Source of the DNA: Candidatus Thermoflexus sinensis | Lineage (GTDB): Bacteria > Chloroflexota > Anaerolineae > Thermoflexales > Thermoflexaceae | Length of the DNA stretch: 36,495 nt | NCBI GenBank assembly: GCA_016842045.1 | Contig: JAEVEY010000180.1 | Span: 1-36,495 of the forward strand | Direction: 5' to 3' | Part shown: in pieces, positions 8,004 through 16,244 of the stretch | Position numbering within the stretch: the stretch's first letter is position 1 | Layout: each line of letters starts with the position of its first letter | Position numbers and translations under genes: made by a program | Notes under the pieces: generated by a model | What the model was told of the DNA's origin: nothing | The model's database searches: none | Seen by the model: the letters and a program-made list of their open reading frames with translations, nothing else

Positions 8004-9044
8004 TCAAGCGCGAACCCTGATCCAGGCGGTCCGCAGCATCCACCCGAGAACCCCGATCCCGATCAGCAGGGCTCCAACGAACATCGCGAAACTTCCCCAT
8101 TCCCCCCGCACCGGGATTTTCCCCAGATCCACCCATGGTCCGAGCTCGGTGGCCTGAACGACCTGGCGGGCGATGGCGTTGCTCACGAGCACTCCGCCCT
8201 GGAGAATCGTCAGGATGATCGCCGTCGCCGGGCGGGGTCGGGCCCGATACAGCCATGCAGCGGCCCAGGCGATCGGCACGCTGGCTCCAGTTAGAAGCTG
8301 CAGGATCCGGGGCAAGCGATCGGCCACTGTCGGGGCATACAGGCTCCCCGCGATCCCGAAGATCCCCAGGCCGATGGTGAACAGGATGGGGACGAGCGGA
8401 CGGGCTTCTTCCTGAAGCCGCGAATCCCCCTGGCGGATCTCCGTGAGCAATGCCAGGAAGGCGCCCACCGTTCCGAAGGCCATCCCGGCCATCAGCCCGA
8501 GGCGGAGGAGCGCTTCCCGTTCCAGATAGAGGGTCCACCCGTGAACCCCCCCGGCGGGAGCTGCGCTTCGAAAGAGCGTCGGCCAGTGGTCCGGCCGAGC
8601 GGTAAGGGTCATGGCCGCCGAGAACTGGAACCCAATCCACGTCAGAAGGATGGCAGCGGCCAGGCTGGCAAGGATCCGCCAGCGCCCGAAGGCGGCCAGG
8701 TAAACCGCGGTGTAGGCGATGAGGAGGAGGGGGATGACCAGGAACCAGAACCAGGCCTGCAGGATGGTAGCTGGATAGAAAAACTGGGGATAAAGGGTTT
8801 GCAGGAAAAGGAGGGGGACGATCCCGGCGTTGATCCCAAAGGCCATGGCGAAGGGCATCGCTGCGATCAGGCGTTCCGATACGTGGGGTCGGGTCCGCGC
8901 GAGGATCACCGCCACCGGCAGGCCGGCGAGCCACAGGTTCATGAACACCATGTGCAGGAAAAAGCCGAAGACTTTCAGAGCGAACAGATAGCCAATGGGG
9001 ATCGGCATCCCCAGCGGATCCGGTTTCGGGATCGGCGGCATCAT
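8004..9044 (-). CDS. Multi-helix membrane protein, partner of bd-like oxidase subunit
   Basis: This 346-residue integral membrane protein has about eight to nine hydrophobic helices. Its ATG overlaps the TGA of the upstream cytochrome gene (9041-9044), and AAAGGAGGG lies within that gene's 3' end, so the two are translationally coupled. The N-terminal helix has H31 in FFLHMVFMNLW. A segment around residues 80-115 (YPQFFYPATILQAWFWFLVIP) resembles helices of bd-oxidase-like subunits. I do not recognise a clear CydB signature. From position and topology it is inferred to be the second subunit of a bd-type terminal oxidase or a related quinol/cytochrome c oxidoreductase. It could also be an unrelated membrane anchor. 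No soluble domain is visible. Confidence 0.65.
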   Translation of the reverse strand: MMPPIPKPDPLGMPIPIGYLFALKVFGFFLHMVFMNLWLAGLPVAVILARTRPHVSERLIAAMPFAMAFGINAGIVPLLFLQTLYPQFFYPATILQAWFWFLVIPLLLIAYTAVYLAAFGRWRILASLAAAILLTWIGFQFSAAMTLTARPDHWPTLFRSAAPAGGVHGWTLYLEREALLRLGLMAGMAFGTVGAFLALLTEIRQGDSRLQEEARPLVPILFTIGLGIFGIAGSLYAPTVADRLPRILQLLTGASVPIAWAAAWLYRARPRPATAIILTILQGGVLVSNAIARQVVQATELGPWVDLGKIPVRGEWGSFAMFVGALLIGIGVLGWMLRTAWIRVRA

Positions 9045-10372
9045 CGCCCTCCTTTCTGCAGAGCGATCAGATAGGCAATCAGAGCCTCCCGCTCCGATTC
9101 ATTCCCCAGCCACGGCGGCATCGCCGGATTCGTCCGGTGCAGATGCCGGATCGCATCGGCGATCATCTCGGGGGTCCAGGGCTGGATCAGCGGCCGTATC
9201 CCATTGTAGCCGTCCAGCGCATGACAGGACGAACAGTGATAGACATAGAGCGCCTCGCCGACCTGAACCTTCTGGGTCTCCGGCAGGCGCGCGGGGTCCC
9301 GCAGCGCTTCCTCGGGCAACCCCAGATCCTCTCGCAGGTAGAGCTGGAGCCATGGGGAGCGGGCGATCAGGCCCTCCTGCTGGAGGAGGGCAGCCTCCGC
9401 CACCCGCACGCCCGGGGAGAAGATATAGCGCTCGATGCGGTAGGGCTTGCGGGCCCCCTCGCGGAGGAACTCCCCACTGGTAATGGCCACGATGCCGATG
9501 AGGAGCATCAGCAATGCTTCCGGCGGGTTGATCCAGCGTCCCCCGCGAAGATAACCCAGGCCGAAGGCGGTTAGGGCGACGAGCGTCGCCCCGAAGTTCA
9601 AGGTCGTCATGATCAGCAACAGCGGGGCGCGAAGGATGTTGAGACGGGCGTGGTCCGGCAGCACGGCGAAATATCCGATCCCTCCGATCAGGATGAGGAG
9701 CATCCCGACGATGGCCCAGCGCGAGACGCGGGGAACCAGTTCGTCCCGCAGGGCTTCAGGGGACCGGAAGGAAAGATGCACACCGATCCAGAGGGCGGCG
9801 ATGGCCAGCGAGCCGCCGGTCCGGATCAGCACCTGGGGCAGGAAAGAGGGGTTGAAGAAAGCCACAAAGAAATTCGCCTCGGGCGTCCAGCGCCCGGTGG
9901 TCAGCATGAAGGCCGTGATGCCGGTGATCAGCACCAGGCTGAGCCAGGCGGAGGCGGCATAGATCCAGCCCATCGCCATATGCTCCCGGGGCCGGAGGCG
10001 ATCCCAGAGGTAATAAAAGGCGAAGGCCGAGACGATCTCGATCACGAAGACCACCCACTCCGTGGCCCAGCCGAACACGAACACATGGATGAGGGCGCTG
10101 GTGCTCTCCGGCGAGGTCAGGCCGATCGTCCACCAGATCCCCACGCCGGTGAGAGCCCCGAAGACGATCGTCAGCAGCACGAAGAAGCGGGCCAGATCCC
10201 GGAGATAAGCCAGGACGTCTGACCGGCCGTTCCGGTAAGCCCAGGTCACACTGTCCGCCAGAAGGAACCCGCCTCCGACCGCGAACTGGGCCACAATGAC
10301 GTGGGGGATGGCGACCAGGGGGATCAACATGGGAGCCGTCAGGAAAGGGACCACCCACACGGGATATTCCAT
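9041..10372 (-). CDS. Cytochrome bd-like oxidase subunit I with C-terminal cytochrome c domain
   Basis: This 443-residue membrane protein has about eight to nine helices and then a soluble haem c domain. CydA-like traits are H24 in the first helix (AIPHVIVAQ), an acidic helix (VVFVIEIVSAF) and EFLREGARKPYR near residue 305, which resembles the ExGRQPW signature of cytochrome bd subunit I. The Q-loop is not evident. The C-terminal domain has CSSCH (C380, C383, H384) and a likely distal Met ligand, M418 (NPAMPPW). Cytochrome bd superfamily members with CydA-attached haem c are described in the literature as OR-C-type. Assignment to that group is an inference from these motifs. The ATG at 10372 is chosen because AGGAGG lies 5 bases upstream; a TTG at 10387 would lack one. 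It forms an operon with the downstream membrane protein. Confidence 0.8.
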   Translation of the reverse strand: MEYPVWVVPFLTAPMLIPLVAIPHVIVAQFAVGGGFLLADSVTWAYRNGRSDVLAYLRDLARFFVLLTIVFGALTGVGIWWTIGLTSPESTSALIHVFVFGWATEWVVFVIEIVSAFAFYYLWDRLRPREHMAMGWIYAASAWLSLVLITGITAFMLTTGRWTPEANFFVAFFNPSFLPQVLIRTGGSLAIAALWIGVHLSFRSPEALRDELVPRVSRWAIVGMLLILIGGIGYFAVLPDHARLNILRAPLLLIMTTLNFGATLVALTAFGLGYLRGGRWINPPEALLMLLIGIVAITSGEFLREGARKPYRIERYIFSPGVRVAEAALLQQEGLIARSPWLQLYLREDLGLPEEALRDPARLPETQKVQVGEALYVYHCSSCHALDGYNGIRPLIQPWTPEMIADAIRHLHRTNPAMPPWLGNESEREALIAYLIALQKGGR

Positions 10373-10387
10373 CGCGGCCTCCTGCAA

Positions 10388-10954
10388 TCGCGTGTAGAAT
10401 CCCGCTCACTCCGGGGAGGCGATTTCGGTCAAAGACGACTGAATGCCCCTTGCCCCATCGCGGTTTAAAGTGGCCCGGGGCAAGATTACATGGGCCCGCT
10501 GTCAACTTTCGCTGGGCCGCTTGAGGGTAAGCGGCCCAGCTTTCCTCATCATAGTCTGGACTTCCCGGGGGAGGTGGGGCCGTTGGCCTTCATGACCCAT
10601 ATCCTCAAAACAGAATGAGACGAAACGCCCATTTTGGACCTAACTGGTCCAGTTTAAGATTAAAGGCACAATGCCACCGTGAGTAGTCCCATTCCTCACC
10701 CAATATCTATGATGATGCTCATAACCAAGGGCTCCATAGGATCGCCCGGAACCCCTTGCAGGGCTTAAGGATATGCTGGGGGCGGCCCTCGCCCATCTCC
10801 CGAAACGACCCGTGGCCTGAAAGCCTGGATGGCTCCTCTTTTCCGATTTTCCGAAGTGCCAGGAGCGGCCCTGCTCGCCTCTCAAATACCCGGGTGGGGT
10901 TTCGGTGTGGCAAGCTATCAAGGGCAGCTCTATCACACCCTCCGTTAAAATAAT
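10388..10954. other. Gene-free stretch upstream of the oxidase operon
   Basis: No supported gene lies here. It should hold the promoter of the - strand oxidase operon, but no box pair at normal spacing convinced me. One perfect hairpin is present (10511-10540). The open frame on the - strand over 10640-11032 reads through the MITE hairpins and is not believed. The rest, including moderately AT-rich parts at 10600-10720, shows nothing recognisable. Confidence 0.5.
10511..10540 (+). terminator. Perfect 12-bp hairpin followed by TTTCC
   Basis: GCTGGGCCGCTT (10511-10522) pairs exactly with AAGCGGCCCAGC (10529-10540) around GAGGGT. On the + strand a short T-run follows, as in an intrinsic terminator, yet no + strand gene ends nearby. 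It may protect the region from antisense transcripts or be an isolated repeat. Confidence 0.4.
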
Positions 10955-10959
10955 CCGAT

Positions 10960-11136
10960 TAGGAGTTACGCAGTTGGTTTTCTCCTGGGGGTTTTGGGGG
11001 AATCGCGCGCCGAAGGCGCGCGATTCCCCCAAATTTATCCCCCCTCCCCACGGCCCAAAGGGCCGTGGGGAGGGGGGATAAAGGGGGGTGGGGCCATTCT
11101 ACCTCTTCTCGCGAGCCCCGAACTGCGTAACCCCTA
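10960..11136. mobile_element. 177-bp MITE-like element with TIRs and 5-bp target duplication
   Basis: The left end TAGGAGTTACGCAGTT (10960-10975) and right end AACTGCGTAACCCCTA (11121-11136) are inverted repeats with 15 of 16 matches. The element is flanked by CCGAT on both sides (10955-10959 and 11137-11141), consistent with a 5-bp target site duplication. Inside are a 16-bp perfect hairpin with GAA loop (10996-11030) and a 21-bp perfect hairpin with AAA loop (11036-11080). It carries no coding sequence, so it would need a transposase supplied elsewhere. It ends 56 bases before the methyltransferase start. The IS family of the parent is not determined. Confidence 0.8.
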
Positions 11137-11192
11137 CCGATATGGAAGGAATGGAGCGACCGATTCCTGTCAAATCATCGGAGGTTTTTCAC

Positions 11193-11927
11193 ATGGTGTC
11201 ACCGGAGAAGGCCGCACAGCGCGGGGTGCCCAGCCTGATCTGGGGCCCGGGGCAGGCCCGGCGCCTGGAGCTTATGCGACGGTTCGTTCGCCTGGAAGCC
11301 GCCCGCGTCCTGGTGGATGGATGCGGGATCGGGATGTATGTGGAAGCCATCCGGGCTTTCACTTCGGAGGTCCACGGCCTGGATATTGAGGAAGCATATC
11401 TCCGCGAGGCGCAGGCTCGGGGTCTCCGTCTCCTGGTGGCTGCCGCCGCCGAGGCCCTCCCTTATCCGGACAACACCTTCGATGTGGTGCTTTCCCATGA
11501 GGTAATCGAGCATGTGGCCGACGATCGCCGGGCGGTGGCCGAGATGGTCCGTGTGTTGCGGCCCGGCGGCCGCATCCTCCTGTTCTGTCCCAATCGCTGG
11601 TTCCCCTTCGAGACCCATGGGCATTACTGGCGGGGACGTTATCATTTCGGGAACACGCCGCTCATCAATTACCTGCCGGATCCTTTGCGCAACCGTCTGG
11701 CGCCTCATGTGCGGGCCTACAGCGGGCGCGCCCTCCGCCGTCTCTTCGCCGGCCTCCCTGTGCGCATCGTTTACCACACCCGGATTTTCCCCGCCTTCGA
11801 CCGGATCGCGCGCCGACACCCCCGGCTGGGGGGCCTTCTCCGTCGCGTGGCTGATCTTCTGGAACACACACCCCTGAACCGGCTGGGTCTTTCCCACTTT
11901 ATGGTAGTGGAAAAGACATCGTTATAG
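11193..11927 (+). CDS. SAM-dependent class I methyltransferase
   Basis: This is a 244-residue Rossmann-fold methyltransferase of the Methyltransf_11 type. Motif I is VLVDGCGIGMY (about 39-49), an acidic ribose-binding Asp lies in GLDIEEAYL, and the LPYPDNTFDVVLSHEVIEHV block (about 91-110) is followed by VRVLRPGGRILLFCPN. The C-terminal part is basic and aromatic. The acceptor is not evident; the family includes glycolipid, quinone and small-molecule methylators. The ATG at 11193 was chosen for the GGAGG about 8 bases upstream; in-frame ATGs at 11142 and 11151 have no such site. It sits between the MITE and a convergent membrane glycosyltransferase, so a role in surface glycan or lipid modification is possible but unproven. 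Confidence 0.85.
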   Translation: MVSPEKAAQRGVPSLIWGPGQARRLELMRRFVRLEAARVLVDGCGIGMYVEAIRAFTSEVHGLDIEEAYLREAQARGLRLLVAAAAEALPYPDNTFDVVLSHEVIEHVADDRRAVAEMVRVLRPGGRILLFCPNRWFPFETHGHYWRGRYHFGNTPLINYLPDPLRNRLAPHVRAYSGRALRRLFAGLPVRIVYHTRIFPAFDRIARRHPRLGGLLRRVADLLEHTPLNRLGLSHFMVVEKTSL

Positions 11928-11946
11928 GGACACCCCTTTAAAACCA

Positions 11947-14730
11947 TCAACGCTCTGTTCCCTTCACCCGCACCGGGAGCTCCAGATGATCGCGCCCATC
12001 CGCCGCCCGAACCCGTTGCATCGTGTCCGGATCGTAGATCACGACGATCACCCGGCCCTCGCCGGAGAGAGGCTCCCGGAAGGTCACCGGGTGCGGATCC
12101 TCAATGTATTCCCCATGGACCCATGAAGTGGTCGGGCTGGTGCCATCGGCGGGCGGGCGATCGTCCTGACCGACCAGCCGGCCCTCCTCGTTGAGCACCT
12201 GCACCGACACGATATACGGGCGTTCGATGGGATCCTCGTTTAGCGCCCGCCAGATCAGGCGGACGTTCAGGGAATCCCCGGGTCGGAGGATCATGCGATC
12301 CAGGGAGACCCCGACCAGCTCGGCCAGGCCAGGGAAGCGCTGTCCGACGGGGATGTCGTAAGATGGGGGCTCGAACCGGCGCGGCCGCCCGGCGATCTCC
12401 ACCGTCCCCAGGGAGATCCTCGGCCCCTCTCCCCATCGTAACCACACCTCCGCCGACCCTGCTGTCGCCTGAGGCGATAGCCAGACCACCCGACGGTCCA
12501 GGACCGGAATTCCCGGGATCCATTGGGAGATCGGATAGCGATCGTAACCCGGGTTCCCGCTCTGGCGGCCCAGGCTTTCCTCCCCGCGAGCGATCTCCAG
12601 GGTGAGCGGGTGATCGGGAAGGCCGGGGCGGTCGGCCTGGAGGAGCAGCAGCACCCGCAACGGCTCTCCCGGTGCCAGGGAGGAAGCTGCCACCTGGAAC
12701 CCCAGGAGCCGGAATCCTTCGCCGAGGGAGATGGGAGGCTCCAGCCGCGGGATCCCGGCCATCGTCCCGTAGGGGTCGGCGGTCATCCGGGGTGGATGGA
12801 CCTCCACGGGGCCCAGGGTCAGGGATCGGCCGCCCGGGTTGCGGGCCTCATCCAGGATGTCCAGCCCCTTCAGGTCCGCCTCCCGATAGAGCGTCACCGT
12901 CAGCGTGTAAGGTCCGGGCGGCGCGCCCAGAGGGACCGGAACCACAAAATACGTGGTGGTCTCCTCGCCAGGGGACCAGCGGGCAGTGTAGCGGTGGAGG
13001 TCGTTCATGAGCATCCAGTCCATGCCGCTGATCCGCTGGCGCCCTGCGTCGAGGAGGGCGACGGCCGCCTTCAGGTTCTCCGAGAGCGGAGCGGGCATCC
13101 GCCATCGGAGGGCCACTGCTATCCCCTCTCCGGCCCGGGCCTCCGTTTCAGCGAACACCCCTGAGAGCCACAGGCGGTCTCCGAAGTTGATCGAAACGGG
13201 CCGCAGCGGTGGCATCGCCACCGGGCGCTCCAGCTCGTAGACCCACAGTGTGTAGCCGGTGAACTCCCGGTGATCGATCAGCCGCCCGGCGAGCTCCAGC
13301 AGGAAGGGGATGAATCGTTTATCGTCCGTTACCGAGCGAAACCAGTGCAGGAGGAAGACCCGCCGTTTCCCCGCCGTGATCGCCTGGAGCTCCGCCAGGC
13401 CCTCCGCCTCCCGGCCCCGCATCTTGATCCCCTGGATCGGGGAGGGGCCGGTGTAGTATTGCTGCAGGGTGTATTCCTCGGAATCCACGACAATGGCGTC
13501 CTCGGGTGTGGTGACGGCGCTCAGGTAGCTGGCCACCCCGCGCACATCCTCCCGGAAGAAGGCGGGATCGTAATAGACGATCCATAGCCCCTGTAGCGAA
13601 GTCGCCCCGATCGCCAGGGCCAGCCCCAGGGCCAGTGCCCGGGTTGCCGGGCGACGTCCCGACCACAGAACCGCGATTAAGACGGCATCGGTGAGCAGCA
13701 GGGCGGGCGTCAACATCAGGATGTAGCGGGGATGAACGATAGGTTTCCACCGGGTGATGCCGAACACCAGCAGGAGCGGAAGGACGAAAGCCGCCAGCCA
13801 CATGGCCGGCCGGAGGGGAATGCGGTGCAGACGGCGCCTCATGAGGAGCACGGCGGAAACCAGCGCGCCGGCGAAGGCGATCCCGTAGGCGGCCGAGGCG
13901 GCCACGAACCCGGGCCGCGGCGGCAGCTCTCCCGTCTTCCCCAGGACCTCCCGGATGCCGATGTTGAAGAAATGCCAGGTCAGGGAGAGGAATTCGAACA
14001 ACGTGGGGAAGGTGGCCCGCTCATCGCTATGCTGCCCGGTCTGGCGGTAGGCGGGGGGCAGCCATGGCGCGTAGGCAAGGACCACCAGGGCCTGGGTCAG
14101 GGCCCAGCGGCGGAAATTCCATCGACGATCTTCGATGGGTTGACGCAGGAGCAGAAGTAAAGCAGCCAGGTTCAGGAAAACGACGGCGACCACAGAGAAA
14201 TAATGGGTATACATCATCGCCGCTTCCGTGATCCCCAGGGCAGCCAGGATCCCCGTGGGCCAGCGGCGGGCGTCGATCAGGCGGCCCAGGAGGAAGAGAG
14301 CGAGGAGGTATTCCAGGGCGAAGAGGGTATACATCCGGGTTTCCTGGGAATAATACACGTAAGCCGGGGCGAACGTGGCCAGCGCGGCGGCTAAAAGCCC
14401 GACCGCGCGCCCCGCTCCCTCCCGGCCGACCCGGTAGAGGAGGGGGAGGATCAGGATCCCGAAGATCGTTGAGAGGAAGCGCGTGGTGAACTCATGGTAT
14501 CCGGTGAACATCCCCCAGATCGAGAGCAGGATGTAGTAGAGCGGGGGATGAATGTCCACCGCCGTCATCCGGATGGCCGTGAGGATGCCGTGGCGGGCCA
14601 GATAGGTGCTGTAACCCTCATCCCACCACCAGCTCTGGACGGCGATCCGATGGAGCCGGAGGGCGAAGGCCATCAGGATCAGCAGGGCCAGCAGGATCAG
14701 CGTTCGCTCGCTTCGAAGGATGCGCCTCAT
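11947..14730 (-). CDS. GT39-like membrane glycosyltransferase with large beta-rich C-terminal region
   Basis: This 927-residue protein belongs to the polyprenyl-phosphate-sugar-dependent GT-C group (ArnT/PMT-like). The N-terminal half (about 1-410) has around ten to twelve helices. Its first periplasmic loop carries the catalytic-type D37-E38 in WWWDEGYS, followed by DIHPPLYY and YYSQETRMY, typical for this group. Residues about 410-520 form a soluble segment. About 520-927 looks like tandem beta-sandwich modules, with repeated phrases such as VALRWRMP and VRLIWRALNEDP. The enzyme likely moves a sugar from a lipid carrier to an extracytoplasmic acceptor; donor and acceptor are unknown. It ends 19 bases from the convergent methyltransferase. 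Upstream on its own strand lie hairpins (14763-14856) within the leader or promoter. A weak AGGAG lies about 13 bases before the ATG. Confidence 0.85.
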   Translation of the reverse strand: MRRILRSERTLILLALLILMAFALRLHRIAVQSWWWDEGYSTYLARHGILTAIRMTAVDIHPPLYYILLSIWGMFTGYHEFTTRFLSTIFGILILPLLYRVGREGAGRAVGLLAAALATFAPAYVYYSQETRMYTLFALEYLLALFLLGRLIDARRWPTGILAALGITEAAMMYTHYFSVVAVVFLNLAALLLLLRQPIEDRRWNFRRWALTQALVVLAYAPWLPPAYRQTGQHSDERATFPTLFEFLSLTWHFFNIGIREVLGKTGELPPRPGFVAASAAYGIAFAGALVSAVLLMRRRLHRIPLRPAMWLAAFVLPLLLVFGITRWKPIVHPRYILMLTPALLLTDAVLIAVLWSGRRPATRALALGLALAIGATSLQGLWIVYYDPAFFREDVRGVASYLSAVTTPEDAIVVDSEEYTLQQYYTGPSPIQGIKMRGREAEGLAELQAITAGKRRVFLLHWFRSVTDDKRFIPFLLELAGRLIDHREFTGYTLWVYELERPVAMPPLRPVSINFGDRLWLSGVFAETEARAGEGIAVALRWRMPAPLSENLKAAVALLDAGRQRISGMDWMLMNDLHRYTARWSPGEETTTYFVVPVPLGAPPGPYTLTVTLYREADLKGLDILDEARNPGGRSLTLGPVEVHPPRMTADPYGTMAGIPRLEPPISLGEGFRLLGFQVAASSLAPGEPLRVLLLLQADRPGLPDHPLTLEIARGEESLGRQSGNPGYDRYPISQWIPGIPVLDRRVVWLSPQATAGSAEVWLRWGEGPRISLGTVEIAGRPRRFEPPSYDIPVGQRFPGLAELVGVSLDRMILRPGDSLNVRLIWRALNEDPIERPYIVSVQVLNEEGRLVGQDDRPPADGTSPTTSWVHGEYIEDPHPVTFREPLSGEGRVIVVIYDPDTMQRVRAADGRDHLELPVRVKGTER

Positions 14731-14762
14731 CGGTGCGGTGGTTCTCCTTAGGGATTTCGAGA

Positions 14763-14856
14763 GCAGGTGGGGGTGCCCTGGGCGCCTCCACCTGCCCGCC
14801 TATACCCCCAAGCATACATTCCCCTTCCCTCCAGCCCGAAGGGCCGCGGGGAGGGG
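14763..14856. repeat. Two-hairpin intergenic repeat copy, degenerate
   Basis: Hairpin 1 pairs 14763-14777 with 14781-14795 (15 bp with two G-T wobbles, CTG loop). Hairpin 2 spans 14821-14856, with C-rich and G-rich arms around GAA (14838-14840), mispaired in its middle. Order and spacing match the copies at 7842 and 10960. No terminal repeat was recognised. It lies just upstream of the - strand glycosyltransferase. Confidence 0.6.
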
Positions 14857-14984
14857 CCTGCTTCCTATCCAGAGAGGGTCCGGACGGCCAGTTGCCCGGT
14901 CCGCCCGGTCCCAAGTCTAAAAAATCAATAATGAGGAAGGGAGGAATTCCTGAGTAAGAGGGGCGCGATGCTCTCCCTCTCCTT

Positions 14985-15129
14985 CATAGGACGAAAGTCC
15001 TATGTGTGGCAAGCCCGTGTTTCTTTATCATAAATTCAAAATAATTGGAATCCCAGTCCTGCCCGGGTTTTGCAAACCGGGCGCAGGGATGACGAGGCGG
15101 GCCATGAGGCCGCTGTCCGGTCATCCCTG
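14985..15129 (+). other. Structured leader region before the first response regulator
   Basis: Three stem-loops lie in the gap upstream of the gene at 15208. CATAGGAC-GAAA-GTCCTATG (14985-15004) is 8 bp with a GNRA loop. GCCCGGGTTT (15061-15070) pairs with AAACCGGGC (15074-15082) with one bulge. CAGGGATGAC (15084-15093) pairs exactly with GTCATCCCTG (15120-15129). An AT-rich patch (15020-15050) lies between the first two. No known riboswitch class was recognised. It could be a leader, a repeat, or both. Confidence 0.4.
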
Positions 15130-15207
15130 GTTTCTCTACCCTTCTTCCCTCGTGGGATGGCGGCGAGGAGGGTGGGCCCAGAGGGATTCCAGGGAGGTGG
15201 TCAATCG

Positions 15208-15894
15208 ATGGCTTCCACTTTGCTGGTGATCGACGATGATCGGGAGTTCATCGACCTGCTCCGGAAGCGCCTGGAGGGCGCAGGTTATCAGATCCTGGCC
15301 GCCCTGGATGGGGAAACCGGCCTCCGGATGCTGGAGAGCGAGCGACCGGATCTGGTGATCCTGGACATCATGATGCCGGGGATGGATGGCTGGGAGGTTT
15401 GCAGACGGATCCGGCAGATCTCTACCGTTCCGATTCTGATGTTGACCGCCAAGGGGATGGCAACGGATGTGGTCTATGGCCTGGAGCTGGGGGCCGACGA
15501 TTATGTGACCAAGCCATTCCAGACCGATGTCCTCCTGGCCCGGATCCGGGCGCTGCTGCGCCGGGCGGGCAGCCAGGCGCTGCCGGAGCAGGGCGTTTAC
15601 CGGTGCGGGGAGATCGTGCTGGATCTGGATCAGCATACCGTAACCGTGGCGGGGCAACCGGTGCAGCTCACCCCGCTGGAGTTCCGGCTCCTGAGCGTCA
15701 TGATGCGAAATCCCGGACGGCTGCTCCCTCACCGTTACCTGCTCACCCAGGTCTGGGGGCCGGAATACGCGGAGGATATCGACAACCTCAAGCTTTACAT
15801 CCATTATCTCCGCCAGAAGATTGAACCAGATCCCCGGCATCCTCGATACATCCTGACGGAGTGGGGGATCGGGTATCGATTTCAGTGCGATTAG
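15208..15894 (+). CDS. OmpR/PhoB-family response regulator
   Basis: This 228-residue transcription factor has a receiver domain (about 3-118) and a winged-helix DNA-binding domain (about 130-228). The receiver is complete: acidic pocket D9-D10-D11, phospho-acceptor D53 (LDIMMPGMDG), T80 and K102 (TKPF). The effector has the usual PLEFRLL, the DNLKLYIHYLRQKIE recognition helix and a GIGYRF wing. It should be phosphorylated by a sensor kinase, but none is encoded in this window. GGGAGG lies upstream of the ATG at 15208; the longer in-frame start at 15070 runs through leader hairpins and is rejected. A terminator follows about 70 bases downstream. It is close in design to the next regulator gene and may be its paralogue. 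Confidence 0.93.
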   Translation: MASTLLVIDDDREFIDLLRKRLEGAGYQILAALDGETGLRMLESERPDLVILDIMMPGMDGWEVCRRIRQISTVPILMLTAKGMATDVVYGLELGADDYVTKPFQTDVLLARIRALLRRAGSQALPEQGVYRCGEIVLDLDQHTVTVAGQPVQLTPLEFRLLSVMMRNPGRLLPHRYLLTQVWGPEYAEDIDNLKLYIHYLRQKIEPDPRHPRYILTEWGIGYRFQCD

Positions 15895-15929
15895 GCCTTC
15901 ATCGTGCTTCTCCTGGAGGCGGAGCCCGT

Positions 15930-15967
15930 CCACCTCTTCTTGCGGGCTCCGAACAGCGTGACTCCTA
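15930..15967. repeat. Solo right end of the MITE-like element
   Basis: These 38 bases match the right end of the 10960 element (11099-11136) at 31 of 38 positions, including a terminal repeat reading AACAGCGTGACTCCTA. Most differences are transitions. No convincing left end or target duplication is seen, so this looks like a decayed or truncated copy. It abuts the terminator hairpin after the response regulator. Confidence 0.65.
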
Positions 15968-16014
15968 ACAGGGCTGGAAAGGCCTGCCTCGGAGGCTTTC
16001 CCAGCCCTGTTTTG
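15967..16014 (+). terminator. Intrinsic terminator of the first response regulator
   Basis: AACAGGGCTGGAAAGGCCT (15967-15985) pairs with AGGCTTTCCCAGCCCTGTT (15993-16011), with one bulge and one mismatch, and runs straight into a TTTT stretch (16010-16013). It is the most classical Rho-independent terminator in the window, about 75 bases after the stop of the gene at 15208. The stretch 16021-16190 beyond it shows nothing I can identify apart from weak G/C-rich pairing near 16060-16097. Confidence 0.75.
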
Positions 16015-16205
16015 ATCCTCTCTTCCCAGGGCCCCAGGTGCGGCATGGATCCATAGTTTAGGCTGGTAGGGGTCGCCCAGGGTAGCCCCTCCCACCCTGC
16101 AATCCTCCGACGAGAAGATCAGAAAGTTTATCCACGGCCCAGCTGGATAAAACACCAGACGGATTCCCGGACAGGCCTCCCTTTCTTCTCCCTTCACGTT
16201 CCACG

Positions 16206-16244
16206 TTCAAAACAAATTCAAACCAAAATCTTCACCTTTTCAAA
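16206..16244 (+). promoter_or_regulatory. TTCAAA direct repeats at 11-bp phase, probable response-regulator site
   Basis: TTCAAA occurs at 16206-16211, 16217-16222 and 16239-16244, at offsets of 11 and 22 bases, in an AT-rich island. Direct repeats spaced 11 bp, one helical turn, are the usual binding layout for tandem OmpR/PhoB-family dimers. The site lies about 130 bases before the second response regulator, so autoregulation or control by the first regulator is plausible. A single TTCAAA also lies at 15035 upstream of the first regulator. Confidence 0.5.

Noticed and set aside
10640-11032. 130-residue open frame on the - strand in the gap before the methyltransferase
   Set aside because: It reads through the MITE hairpin and end repeat, has no domain similarity I recognise and no clear ribosome binding site.
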